From NCBI RefSeq assembly GCF_024586455.1, contig NW_026089623.1, positions 18,728,236 to 18,792,235 of the forward strand: a DNA stretch of 64,000 bases. Direction: 5' to 3'. Numbering within the stretch: the stretch's first letter is position 1; the number at the start of each line of letters is the position of its first letter. Positions 20,165 to 32,101 of this stretch are shown here, piece by piece. The position numbers and the translations under genes are program-made. The DNA comes from Bactrocera neohumeralis. Its lineage: Eukaryota > Arthropoda > Insecta > Diptera > Tephritidae. Under the pieces are notes generated by a model. That model had not been told where the DNA came from. It ran no database searches and saw only the letters and a list, made by a program, of their open reading frames with translations.

Positions 20165-23100
20165 TTGTGTTCGTCGTTACTAGAGCAACGCCTTGCAGCA
20201 GGGTTGCTCCGTATCCTCCTGACTCGCGCTGGCATTGAGTCCAACCCGGGCCCGGAGGAATTTTTCTGCTGCGTATGCGCAAAACGGTCAGGTGCAACAC
20301 ATGCAATGGATGGAGCCATCTTAAGACCTGTTCAGGCCTTAAGACACATAGGGAGTGGACCACGCGTTACGTGGCCCCATGTTGCCTGCGCAATACTGCG
20401 ACCCAAGCCTCCACGGCTGTGCAATCCGCACATAGTTCGCGCGCCGCGCCGCCACCAAATCCGAGTGGCCAACAGAGGACCTCTACGGTCCCTAGGAGCT
20501 CAATCAGGCCACATAGCTCCCCCTCTGACTTGTCCCCCCCCCCCCCCCCCCCCCCAACCTTCATCCCGCTCCAATCTCGTGCGAGAACCAACCAGCAGCT
20601 CTTGGTCCCTCGCACTGGCTGTTCCGTGTGTCAGACCGTCATACGTCGGAACGTGGCATCCGTCAAGTGCAACTCTTGTACTGGCTGGTGTCACTTTTCG
20701 GCGTGTTCCGGCCTGCGCACCACACGTGAGTGGAGTGACTCATACGTTGCCCCATGCTGCAGGAGTCTGCCCCCGCAACTCACAACAGTGGCGTCGCCTA
20801 TTAACACCCCAGCGCGACAACCGCCCCTGCGGGTACTACAGCTGCAACAACTTCCACCCATACGTCACTCCCTCACCCCCAGGATCACCCACGGACACCC
20901 GCGACAAACTCGGCTACTTCAATTTAACTGCAACGGACTCCAGAGTAAGATCGAGGAGATAGTTGCACTTATGAATCGGGAACGTCTATCGATAGCTGCG
21001 GTCCTAGAAACCAAGTTAAACAGCCGCTCAGATCTTCTGAGTTGTGCAGGTTTCAACGTTATACGTAAAGATCCCGAGCGAGATAATGGTGGTGGCCTAG
21101 CTTTCATATTGCACAACACCGTGCAGTATCGTCTAATCGATGTAGACATCGACCCCAGGGATACTACCCTAGAATGTCAGGGTATAGCTATCCGGTCAGG
21201 CGATGTCGAGCTCGAAATATTTAATATATACATCCCCCCAGTTACATGTTGCCCAACAGGATATCACCCGAATATAGGTGCGCTACTTCGTGGTGAAAAC
21301 CGTTTGGTACTAGGCGACTTTAACGCGCACCACGATCTTTGGCATTCCTGCCTGTTAAATGATCGTAGGGGGATGGAGCTGGCGGAACAGATTGACGATT
21401 CGACATTCTGCACAATGAATGACGAAGCCCCCACCAGAGTTATGGGCACCTGTAATAGCTCGCCTGATATTACCATTGCTAGCGGTGGTCTGATAAACAG
21501 CATAACCTGGCGACCTATGCTAACTCTCGCATCAGATCATCTGCCCATAATTATCTCGATCGAGAAGCCTCCCGATTTTGTTTCTGTGGACAACCGCACC
21601 TATTTTAACTTTAACAAAGCTAATTGGGTCGGCTTCACAGAATTTACTGAGAGCACCTTCAAAGCTCTACCTATTCCTATGGACGTATGCGTTGGCGAAC
21701 GTCAATTCCGGAAGGTGATCGCAGCAGCTACCGCTCGCGGAAATCCGCCCCAATTTCCCAGCCGAAGCAGCCGTTTTAGCTAATGAGCGCGACACCTTAC
21801 GCCATGCCGATCCCGGGGATCCCCGAATAAGGGATCTCAATTTGGAGATTCGGCGAATGGTAAACCAACATAAGCGGACGAAATGGATAGAGCACCTGAA
21901 GTCCTGTAACCTCTCCACCGGAGTGAGTAAGCTTTGGGCTACTGTCAAAGCTCTGTCTAACCCGAAGAGACAAGACGACCGAGTTGAAGTTCAATTCAAT
22001 GGTCATGCCTCTTCGGACCCGGAGAAGTGCGCGAGCTATTTTAGCCGGCAATTTACACTGCACCCTTGGGTAAACAAAGCTAAACGATGTGTTAACCGAC
22101 GGCTGCGCAAAATGCCAAACGAAGGCGCGCCACTTACTTTCACCGATGAGGAGGTTCAGGGTGCCATCAAAAAAGCAAAATCATCTAAATCCATTGGCCC
22201 TGATGGAATCAACATGCTAATGCTAAAGCATCTAGGCTCGACGGGAGTAGGATATCTCACCAAGGTCCTCAATCTGTCGCTGACCACTCTTCAAATACCC
22301 GATGTGTGGAAAGTCGGAAGAGCGGTCCCACTACTGAAACCTGGGAAACCCGCCAACAAAGGGGAATCTTATCGACCGATAACTCTCCTCTCCCCAGTAG
22401 TGAAGACACTTGAGGCCTTGCTACTCCCGACCTTCACTCACCACCTGAGCCTAGCCAACCACCAGCATGGATTCCGAAAAGTGCACAGCACCACCACAGC
22501 ACTTAGCGTCATAAACGCCCAGATAGTTCGTGGCCTCAACCAGAAACCACCCTGCGAAAGAACGATCCTCGTAGCGTTGGACCTGTCAAAAGCGTTTGAC
22601 ACGGTCAATCACACAACGCTACTGCAGGACATCGAAACAACTACGCTCCCTCCAGGGCTAAAGAGGTGGACCATGAACTATCTGAGCGGTCGCCAGTCAT
22701 CCGTACTATTTCGAGGTAAAACATCTAAACTGAGAAGAATTAAACAGGGGGTTCCGCAGGGTGGTGTCCTCTCCCCACTACTGTTTAACTTCTACATCTC
22801 GAAACTCCCACAACCACCAGAAGGAGTTTCCATAACCTCGTACGCTGATGACTGCACGATATTGGCGTCGGGCAATGGAATCGATGGCATGTGTTCGAAG
22901 GTAAACAGCTACCTCTCCGACCTTTCTCGTTTCCTCACTGCACGAAATCTCACACTTTCCCCCACCAAATCCACAGCGACCATATTCACAAACTGGACGA
23001 AGGAGTATAGACTTGAGCTTAACATTGCAGTCGACGGCGTCAAAATTCCGACTGTCAACAATCCTAAGATTTTAGGTGTAACATTCGACAGTCTATGCTC

Positions 23101-23977
23101 CTTCTCTCCTCATACGACCGCAATTATCGCCAAAGTACAGAGCCGCAACAAAATCCTCAAGTCGCTAGCCGGCAGCACATGGGGAAAAGACAAAGAAACG
23201 TTGTTGGCAACATACAAGGTAATCGGCCGGCCGGTCCTCAATTACGCAGCCCCCATATGGTCGCCTGGATGCAGTGGTACGCAGATGAGGAAACTACAGA
23301 CCTGTCAGAACACTGCACTCCGGACCACTACAGGATGCCTTTTGATGTCTCCCATTGAACACCTACACAGTGAGACGCTTATGCTCCCAGTTAAGGAGCA
23401 TAATGAACTCCTCTTCAGGCAGTTCCTGCTGGGATGCTTTTGCAGAAATCACCCCTGCAGTCATCTGCTTGGAGCGGAACCGCCTCCTAGGAGCATCAAA
23501 AGGTCATTCCTGGATTACGTCGACGACGTCGTACAGTACGCCGACCGGACTTCGGACGCAACTAACTTTCGACAGGTACTGACCGCCATTCACAGCGGAG
23601 CCATTAACACCTTCACCGACTCCCTTCCCGTGAATGGCGTTCTTGGAGTTAAACCACCACCCATCGCAGACGAAGAGCTCCAGCTGCCGCGAGAAACGCG
23701 TGTAACCCTTGCGCAACTTCGTTCTGGATACTGTAGCAGGTTAAACTCCTACTTATCCAGAATAGACCCTGACATACCCGACGTATGTCCTGCATGCAAC
23801 GAGTCTCCGCATGATACTGACCACCTCTTTGCATGCCCCACAAACCCCACAAACCCCACCCATCTAACACCCTTCTCCCTTTGGTCCGACCCCGTCGAAA
23901 CAGCACGTTTCTTGGGCCTACCGTTAGATGACATCGACGACAACACAAATGACATTTACCATCCCAACGGGGATTAG
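20165..23977 (+). pseudogene. LINE polyprotein: 2A-like peptide, two PHD-like fingers, endonuclease, RT
   Basis: Order of parts: a 2A-like GIESNPGP (20231-20254); PHD-like finger 1 (CCVC...CNTCNGWSHLKTCSG, about 20266-20390); a Ser/Pro linker with a C22 run (20534-20555); PHD-like finger 2 (CSVC...CNSCTGWCHFSACSG, about 20617-20762); APE endonuclease (LLQFNCNGLQSKIEE, LVLGDFNAHHDLWHS, LASDHLPI; 20900-21570); RT (KSIGPDGINMLMLKHL, ALDLSKAFDTVNH, GVPQGGVLSPLLFNFY, SYADDCT with YADD at 22841-22852); and a Cys-His end (CPACNESPHDTDHLFACP). The frame shifts by -1 near 20285 and again near 21735. No in-frame ATG precedes the 2A motif; the frame is open to the 5' end of the element. In live relatives the protein would nick DNA and copy the RNA in place. 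Confidence 0.88.
20231..20254 (+). other. 2A-like ribosome-skipping motif (GIESNPGP)
   Basis: Codes for G-I-E-S-N-P-G-P after LLRILLTRA. It matches the 2A consensus [D/G]-(V/I)-E-x-N-P-G-P preceded by a Leu-rich helix. 2A sequences make the ribosome skip the final Gly-Pro bond. They are known from trypanosome L1Tc/Ingi and from some animal APE-type LINEs, where they sit at the ORF N-terminus as here. Activity is not shown by sequence alone. Confidence 0.75.
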
Positions 23978-24018
23978 ATTTCCGTTAAAACAACAACAAC
24001 AACAACAGCCTTATGTAT

Positions 24019-25390
24019 TAAGGAATTTCCGACTTAAATATTTTCTTGAATATATTAAAATTATACTTACATAATTTTATCACATTCATGGTATTCGTTG
24101 TAAATAAAATGGAAGACCAACATAAAAATTAACTATGCAACACGATCTAAGTTTAATGTAGCCGAACCGCAGAAACCTTTGAGAAAATTTTCTTAAAGGA
24201 AAGACAAAAAAAACTTTACTCAAGTTGCTGGACTCATTTTAATCATGAACTCACAGAGCGACACCAAAATATGTAGAATTGCTGATAATAAGCGACAAAA
24301 GAATTCACATGTAAAAGCTTCTTGAACATGAGAAAGATCGAGCAGCTCATATATCCAATTTCTTTGCCGTACTAAAACCTTTCACTTGATTGAATAATTA
24401 TTTAATTAATGATAAAGCTTTGAATAATTTTACATTTCACAAATAAGTGGCCACAATAAAGCTGTCTATTATAATCGGCGAAATTAGTAATGGTTTTAAT
24501 TTAGCAACAACGACAACAACCAGCTTGCTGCCGTGGAGTCGTGCCGTTGCCTAAATAACAGCCTTAACCGACGCGGAATTCCTAAATTAAGCGGCAACTT
24601 TACGACAAATTCTCACTTAATTTCTAAAATTTCTCGATTCGTTCAAGCATTAAACATCTCGGCAAGATATTTTTGAGAGAAATTACAATTTCTTCTGCAG
24701 CCAACTTTATTTCTTCACGCGCTGTCAAAATCGAACTATTCTAATAAAAAATACCCAGGACGGATATATTTACATACATATTATACATACCTCATAAGAA
24801 TTGGTATGCGTATGTGCATTAACTATTTGCAAAACAAGCTTACAAAATTTGCAAAATATTTCTGGGTATACAGCTTTATTATTAACATTATATAAGATAT
24901 GTATAAAAAATAAAAAATAACAATTTTAAAATTTCTTGATTTAACTTTGTGCTAATAGCAAATATTTAAAGGGTGACCTATTTCGAGATTCCCTACTTTT
25001 TTAAAGAAAAATACGGAAAATTCAAATTTATTGTGAGTGGCGTGAACAGAGCTGCACATTGAATGAAATACATATACTATATGTTCAGGAATATACATAC
25101 ATTTCTATTACAGACGTATGTTGGCCTTTTGCTTACATATTTATACATTTACATGCAATCATATTATTTGATAAGAATATCATTTTGCGAAATTTTATGA
25201 ATGCAAATATCAAAGCAAAATTTATAGTTAATGTGCAAATGAGCTACTTTTTAAATATTTCTTATATGCGATAATATAATATACTTTATTATATATATGT
25301 ATATGTATATATGCTATATATACGAAATACGTATTATCGTGATATTCTAAAAAGCTTAATACTATTAATACTATTAATACTTCTTTTTTA
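24019..25390. other. AT-rich stretch without recognised genes
   Basis: No TE protein, splice-like coding exon or TIR was recognised over 1.37 kb. This is one of the few stretches that could be unique host sequence (intergenic or intronic). It ends at a T11 run (25391-25401) that is the poly(A) end of the next LINE. Confidence 0.5.
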
Positions 25391-25401
25391 TTTTTTTTTT
25401 T

Positions 25402-28250
25402 AGGAGGAAGCATTGAAACTCCGGGACTTTAATCCGCTAAACCTTACCTATTCCCATCTCATGTCTCTCCCACGGGACCACGGGACAAAGTATTACTTCA
25501 TGGGAGAGAAGAAGACATTTAAGTCTCCTCTATTGTACGGACTGACTGACGCTCAATTTGTTGTAAATGTCTTAGTCTTGTCATAATTAGAGCTGCCGCT
25601 TCGTTGACAACTTTCCATTTCCAGGACTCGCATGCAGTGAAATTTTCCACCATCTGACTACCTCCTAGTATGATTTTCAGCTTTTCCCTTATAATTGAAA
25701 GTCTAGGGCAATAAAAAAGTACGTGTTCAGAGTCTTCTATACACTATGTACACGTCGGACAATATGGCTAAGTCATGACGATATTTGAATAGGTAACTTC
25801 TAAAGCACCCATGCACTGAGTATTTTGGTTAGGTTTAAATCTAGGTCCCTATGTTGCCTATTTATCCACGGATGTACATATGTCACGGATATTCTTCCTG
25901 GATGTCAATCGGTGCCATACTGGCTAATACCTCAGCAGCGTCAACTGATATAGTTTGGAAAGCACTTATCACGCGTATTGCAGAAAGCCTATTCACTGCG
26001 TTAATTGGTCTAGCGCTGGTATCCATATTGGAGCCCCACACAGTATAACTGAACTCATCACCTAAGCTAATACAAATCGTCGGCTGGAACGCACACACCC
26101 AAGTGTTCCTTGAATTTGGGTCTTGTGTCCACTATTACACCAAGATTCTTCAACTGTGGCTGTTAAGTAATCTCACATTCTCCTATGGTGATCGATATCC
26201 TTTCTTCAATTTTCCTGGAGCTTGTGAGCAGGACTTTTGTTTTCTGCTCAGCCAGTTCTAAACTCATGGTAGCAAACCATCTGCTCAAACCGTTTATGCA
26301 GTTATTGCATTTGAACCGGTGGTCATCCAGATGTTTAGCCACTGCTATCACTGTTTAAGATCCGCATATGCGATTGTTTTCACATTATTTGGTTGCGGTA
26401 ATCTTAGCACCCCGTCGTACATCAGATTCCATAATAGTGGGCCTAAAACCGAGCCTTGCGGTACTCCAGTGGAGATAGTTTAGCTCTGAGTGCGCTCGTG
26501 CGTGTCGAATAATAATCTCCCATTTTGAAAGTAACTCACTATAATGCTTCGACAACATTTATCATAAATGATACATTCATAGGTTGCGAATTGTTTTTGA
26601 ACTTTGGCATACAAATTTTGTATGCCGATCCCCAGGGGTCTATGTTTGCTTCTTCACAGAGCTTTTCGAAACAGGATCTTTTACTACGGGTAATGGCTGA
26701 CTTCAGGAGCTTTTTTTGGCATTTAAATGCCTCTCTGAGGCGGATTTCGTTTTCACCTCCCTGATTACGCTGTACGCGGCGTCTACCTGAGTGACAGAGC
26801 TTCCTCAGCCTCGCTATTTCTTCGTTCCACCAGTACACCGGCTTTCGATGATTGTTATGTCTCGTCCTGCGTATAGTTGCGTCGCATGCTACTACTAATT
26901 CTTTCCATACCGCGAATACTAAGTGGGCATCAAAAACGCCGGGATTAAATTCCTTTTGCCGCCAACTAAGTTTTCGCGAATTATTTCTCCGACAGGGCTC
27001 TTGGGAGAACGAAACTTCAACATATATCTAACACCTTCCACTTAGCGTCAGAAGCAAACATTAGGTCTATTATGGAACCTTAATTTCCCTTTTGAAACGT
27101 ATTTTTTGTGCAACTGTTTAAGATCGTAAGGTTTGTTTGACTCAAAAATTCTAGGATGAGGCGGCCACGATGATTTGTAATTCTGCTACCCCAAGCAGTA
27201 GACCATGCGTTAAAATCTCCCGCTATTATTATTGGCGATTTGTTTCTGGAGGGAGCTCCAGGAGAAAGTCTTCAAATTCACTAAAAATTGCGCTAGAGCG
27301 AGCGTAGCAGCTTACAAAATAAGTACATATACCTTGTATATTTGCTCATGTAAAGCCGTCATGGATTTCTTTGGAGCGTGATGTGAAGGCTTTTCCTTTG
27401 CAGGCCCATATTGCTACCTTGCCACTTAAATCTTTACTCCAAGTGCTTTCGGAACGTTGGCTATATTGCTCGCTTTGTAAGTCGAAAATTTTGTTCTCTA
27501 CCAGAACTGTTTGTTTTAGCAGATCTTGTGCTGAAGCGCAGTAATTATGGTTTAGCTGTATTAACCTCATCTTTTCATAGTCTTAGGCCATTCTTAAGAC
27601 AGAGTGCTCTTCTTTTCAAAGCATACAGTTCGGGACATTTTTGCAGATCTTTGCCACGTGCCCTGCAGCCCCAAAACGTGTACAGAGGGAGGACCTGTCA
27701 ATCAGACTAACACATTTGTGCTCCATAGGACCGAGTTGGAGACACCTAAAACAACGGGTAATTAGTGAATATTCACGGATATGACATATTGACCACCCTA
27801 TCTTAACGTTTTCCAATTTTAATGCAGCTTTAGCATCCTGAGCACGCGGGCTTACCAGAGCTATCTGTGTGCCACAACGGATTTGTCTCATTCTTTTGAT
27901 GCTTGATTTCTCCAGGTTTTGGATCCCACACTCTTTTTTTTAGCGCCTCACAGATTTATTCAGGTGTAGTAATTTAGTCTAAATCCTTACACACTATTGT
28001 GACGTTATGGGTTTGTGGCTATATCAGCGCCATTTTACCCACCGCTAACTCTAAGATGCTTTGGAATGATTCGGCTCTCTTGCCCGCCTGAGTTTTTAGC
28101 TCAATCAGTAGGTCTGATTTCATAGTCTTTGTTATGTAGGTCACGTTTGATCCCAACTCTTCAAGACCGCTGTCGCCTGTCCAGTTTCGTTCTTATTCTC
28201 TTCTGAATCGGCTTCCTCTTTTTCACAACTACTTCATCCTACTCGCGCAT
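25402..28250 (-). mobile_element. R1-clade LINE, family A, copy 2 with RT core deleted
   Basis: A T11 run at 25391-25401 marks its 3' end; the adjoining sequence (ACTTTAATCCGCTAAACC) matches copy 1 at 13947. Minus-strand reading from the 5' side: gag with ELKTQAGKRAESFQSILELA, AQDAKAALKLENVKIGWSI and a degraded knuckle CFRCLQLGPMEHKC (28250-27600); EN start MRLIQLNHNYCASAQDLLKQ (27570); linker WWNEEIARLRKLCHSGRRRV (26838-26539). It then jumps to FDTHERTQS and GSVLGPLLWNLMYDGVLRL (about 26520-26420), so RT motifs 0 to A are missing. Two knuckle residues are also altered (His to Pro in the first, a Cys to Phe in the second). Non-autonomous. Confidence 0.82.
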
Positions 28251-28261
28251 GTGCCGCCATT

Positions 28262-30960
28262 GTTACCAAGTGCTGAACGTGCGGAGTAGGGCGGCTACGT
28301 ACTAAACCCTAATTCCGTCTCCTCTAGGTAATTATTTTTTCCTTGCGGGACCGCCCCTATGCATTTCTTCGCAAAGATAAGCCTTAGCCGTTTGGCTTTC
28401 GTTCTATAAACTTTCCAACTCCACGTTGATCATCCGTCTTTCGCTCTTTCTCTGCCATGCCATCCTTCTAAGCTCTATTAGAGCTGTCGCGTTCCATTCT
28501 CTAACAAAATTGCACACTTCCTGGGGACGTAGCATGTGTGGTACAATATTTTCAGGGGTTAGCCGCTCTGAAGGAAGCTTCTCTAGCTCCTCTCTTTCAT
28601 CTTTATAACGCAGGCACGTGTTCTCATTCCCGTTTTCACAAAAAGAGCAGTCAAACCCATCGTCATGTCCATATTTGTATAAATACTTTCTGAAGCAGCC
28701 GTGCCCAGTCAGGAACTGCGTCAAGTCATAGTCAGTTTCTCCGTGTTTTCTTTGTACCCACACTTGCACGTTTTTGATCAACGTGTGTGTCCATCTACCT
28801 TTTGTTGTTTCGTCCCATGGTTTCTGCCACTCATTAAGGATGGTTTGACTTTCTTGCTGTTTCTCTTGTTTATTTAGTCGTCTGCCCGCGTTTTCGCTTT
28901 GCCATAGATTCTTTTTAGCTCCATCGCCATAATATCTGGAGGAATGATACCTGAAATAATTCCAGCCGCTTCGTGTGACACAGTCCGCAATGCTCAAGCT
29001 ACCCTGATTGCGCTTAACCGAACTACTGCTTTTGCCGTATTTGCATATGCTGGTCCCCATATGGGTCCGTGGTCGCCTCTAGCTTCTTCCTACTAGTTAT
29101 TTCCACCGCTTCAGTTTTTTGGCCTACTAACTGGAGCTTTGCATTTCTGAGCCATTCCTTTATTTTTATCGCCGCGTGGTTGCATTGATACTCTATCTGG
29201 CTTATTTCTTTTGACAGTACCGTTACTAGTACTGAGCCTTGTGGTACACCGCCTGTTACAATGTAGTTTTTAGGACCTTCTTCTGTTCATATAGCAGTAA
29301 TCTGTCGGAGAGGTAGCTGGATATGATCCTCAGCAAGTAGAGTGGTGTCTTCTTTTGTTTCATAGCTTCTATGATATGCGGCCAATAGGCCGAGTTGAAG
29401 GCATTTTTTACGTCAAACGCCCCTATCGCGCAGCATTCTTTGGAGCCACCTGGTTCCTTCAATTGCCGTGCTTGCGACCTCTGTTAACTTTTTAACGGCG
29501 TCTATTATTGATCTGTGCCTTCGAAAACCATATTGGTTTTCGGCTAAGCCCGGTGGCTCTCTTTCTAGATGTTGCTCTAGCCTCACACATATTATACGCT
29601 CTAGTATTTTCCCCATTGTGTCCGACATACATAATGGTCGGTAGGATCCTGGCCCCCCTGCTGGTTTATTTGGCTTTTGTATAAGCACTAGCCGCTGTTT
29701 TTCATTGGGATGCCATCTAGGCCTGATGCTTTAGTATTTGCGAATCTCTATGCTGCTTCTATAGTTTTTTGTTCAGTGACTACCGGTACGTTTGTAGCAC
29801 CAGATTATTTTATTTGCTGCCTTTGTAGCAATTGCGTCGGAAAAAGAGTTTGGACAACCGCATTTAATAATCTAGGACATGTAGGTGCTTGTCCTTTTTG
29901 GTCTTTAATCTTTGCAATGACGATTTTGTATGCATCTCCCCACGGCTTTCCTTCGACCTTGTTGCAGAGCTCTTTAAAACAACAGACCTTGATCTTCTTT
30001 ATTGCTTTCTTGAGTTCATGCCGCTTCAATGTGAAATCTGCCGTTTGCCGTCCCCTTTGACACTGGCGCCTCGCTTTGTAGCATTCACTTCTTAGAGCTT
30101 CAATAGTCTCATTCCACCAGTATGCGGGTTTCCTGTATGTGCTTCGTTTTTTTCTACACATGGCGGCATCGCAGGCTTTACTGACATGTTTAATAAGGCA
30201 TTCAACCATCTGTTCTATGTCTATAGCGTAGTTCGGATCGTCATCTAATATTAATTTGTATATATCCTCATCAAAGGTTTCAGCTTTCCAGAATTCCCAA
30301 GTGGTCACTGTGTGTATACAAGTCGATCACTTGCCATGTACACGACCGCACTAGGAGCTACTATCAAACGCGATATCGATTACAGAACCGCGGCCGTTTT
30401 TTCGAAAGTATTTCTGTTACCGGTATTCAGCAAGACGCTGTTCAGTACCGAAAAAGCCTTCAGAAGAGTTTCTCCTCGTGTATTTGTTTACGTGCTGCCC
30501 TATTCCACTGCCCACCTGCCACTACGTTCATTGTGGTGTTCGACACTTCTCGTACCAGGTTATCAATGATTCTTTCATATTCACCTTGTGCGATGCTTGG
30601 CGAGATGTAACAGCTATGAAAGTTTATTTCGCAGATTTTTGCCCGCGTGTAATAGGCTTGTCTTGTTAGTAGCTTTTCTTGGAACACGTTTTCTTCACAG
30701 ACACAAATGGCCGCTTTGCCCGTAAGATCGGAGGTCCACGTTGCTGCGCTAATGTTTTTGTATTGTTCGCAGACTATTGCCACGTCGATTTTCTGCTCAC
30801 ACACTGTATGCATACGAAGGTCTTGAGCTGCTACGCAGTGGTTGAGGTTGAGCTGTAGAACTCTCATATTTTGGCTCTTTTGCACGCTTTTTGGTAGAAA
30901 AGACATTTCTTTGGCAACTAACCTGCTACTACAGGCCGACCGGCTACCCGCGACCTGCCG
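28262..30960 (-). mobile_element. R1-clade LINE, family B, 5' truncated
   Basis: Distinct in sequence from family A. From the 5' side: endonuclease NMRVLQLNLNHCVAAQDLRM with DVAIVCEQYKN (30906-30460; gag absent), linker PAYWWNETIEALRSECYKAR and KPWGDAYKIVIAKIKD (30308-29805), RT with SYRPLCMSDTMGKILERIIC and ENQYGFRRHRSIIDAVKKL (29688-29413), motif A AFDVKNAFNSAYW (29462-29256), and a C-terminal domain YDLTQFLTGHGCFRKYLYKY with CSFCENGNENTC (29060-28404). Motif C was not seen, so part of the RT palm is lost. No poly(A) or TSD was resolved; the 3' end abuts family A gag. Confidence 0.82.
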
Positions 30961-31347
30961 ACCCCCCGGTAGCTTAGAGGTTAGCTAAAAAGTTTGATCA
31001 CGTTAAGATCAAACCAACGGGAAATATGTACATATGTAAGTACAATTCAACTTCATTTATTAGGATAAAAATGTGTGCGCACTCTATTTACACTTTGTTT
31101 CATTACTATAAAGATATTTTATTTCTGTCTTCCCGTATTTGTATTTAGAGTGCGTATAAGTTGTGCCACTTATGTACTATATATGATAGCTATGCGACTT
31201 TTTAGTTTTAAAATACATACAAGAATATATTTTCACTCAGTAAACAAGCTTAGGGAATAAAGATTCACATATGTAGATAAAACAATATACAAAAAATTAC
31301 ACATTTCTTCATTAAAATTTTAAAAATATAAACACATACTATACACA
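30961..31347. other. AT-rich spacer, nothing recognised
   Basis: No coding or repeat signal was found between the R1 family B 5' end and the Gypsy 5' LTR. Confidence 0.45.
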
Positions 31348-31485
31348 TGTGGGGTTTGAGAAACACGGAAACCCATTTTCGCAAGAAGTTTCGAACAATA
31401 GACTCCGAACCAGAAAATTCGGAACCAGAAATTGTGACGAATTGAATAATCATCAAAGAGTATTTTTCAAAATTAACAGTTAATC
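31348..31485 (+). repeat. 5' LTR, truncated
   Basis: Starts TGTGGGGTTTGAGAAACACGG and parallels the 3' LTR through CATCAAAGAGTATTTTT, then leaves it near 31485 and enters acidic gag-like sequence. About 245 bp of the LTR, the primer site and the leader are missing. Confidence 0.75.
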
Positions 31486-32101
31486 CTTTGACAAAGATGA
31501 CGAAGACAATGACAACGACGATGATAGTGATGTTATGCGCAGTTTTGACGACGCTGGCGCAAGAAGCATCACATTTGAATGTCAACAACGGCAAGAACAA
31601 AGGAGAAATGCTGAAAGCGAACGTGTTGCAAGAAATATCGGGCAGAAACGACGATAAACCTACAGTGTGCAAAAGAGGGTAAGAAAAAAAAACACAAATG
31701 TCTCATTTTCAATGAACTTTCGTGACATAGAAGACTCTATTCGTTGGTTTGATGGAAGTGATAAAATCGATGTCGAAGTGTGGTTAGGCGAATTCGAAGA
31801 AACTTCTACTTTAATGGGGTGGGACGAATTACAGAAGTTTATATTTGCCAAAAAATCTCTACGAGGTTTGGCTCAATTGTTTATTCAAATCACATCGTGG
31901 CAAAAATTAAAATTGGCTTTAGAAGAAGAACTTAAAACAATCGTAAACAGTGCGCAAATACACAAACAACTTACTGCTAAAAAAAATAAAAAGGAATAAA
32001 GTGTTCAAGAATATTTTTTGTGTTGTTTTTGTATTTGAAACAATTAGTAATGCGTGGTAACGTAGAAAACAATGCATTGATACAATACGTAATCAATGGT
32101 A

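Larger units (their letters stand above)
20124..24005 (+). mobile_element. near-complete non-LTR retrotransposon with 13-bp TSD and (CAA)n tail
   Basis: CAGCCTTATGTAT occurs at 20111-20123 and again at 24006-24018, directly flanking the element. The 5' end starts CTTTCGGCGATC and the 3' end is TTAAAACAACAACAAC. At 3.88 kb, with endonuclease, RT and C-terminal Cys-His domain in order, it appears full length. Its GC content is visibly higher than its surroundings. The simple-repeat tail instead of poly(A) recalls I and Ingi-like LINEs, but I leave the clade open. The exact TSD argues for a recent insertion despite two frameshifts in the ORF. Confidence 0.92.

Noticed and set aside
20367..20694. 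Minus-strand ORFs rich in Gly through 20500-20560
   Set aside because: Shadows of the C22 run and the plus-strand LINE ORF.
24019..25390. Possible host exon region
   Set aside because: Checked both strands for coding-like frames with splice sites; found only AT-driven short ORFs.
31488..31682. Secreted peptide starting MTKMTKTMTTTMIVMLCAVL
   Set aside because: Apparent signal peptide is out of frame with the acidic gag-like reading of the same DNA in the Gypsy element.
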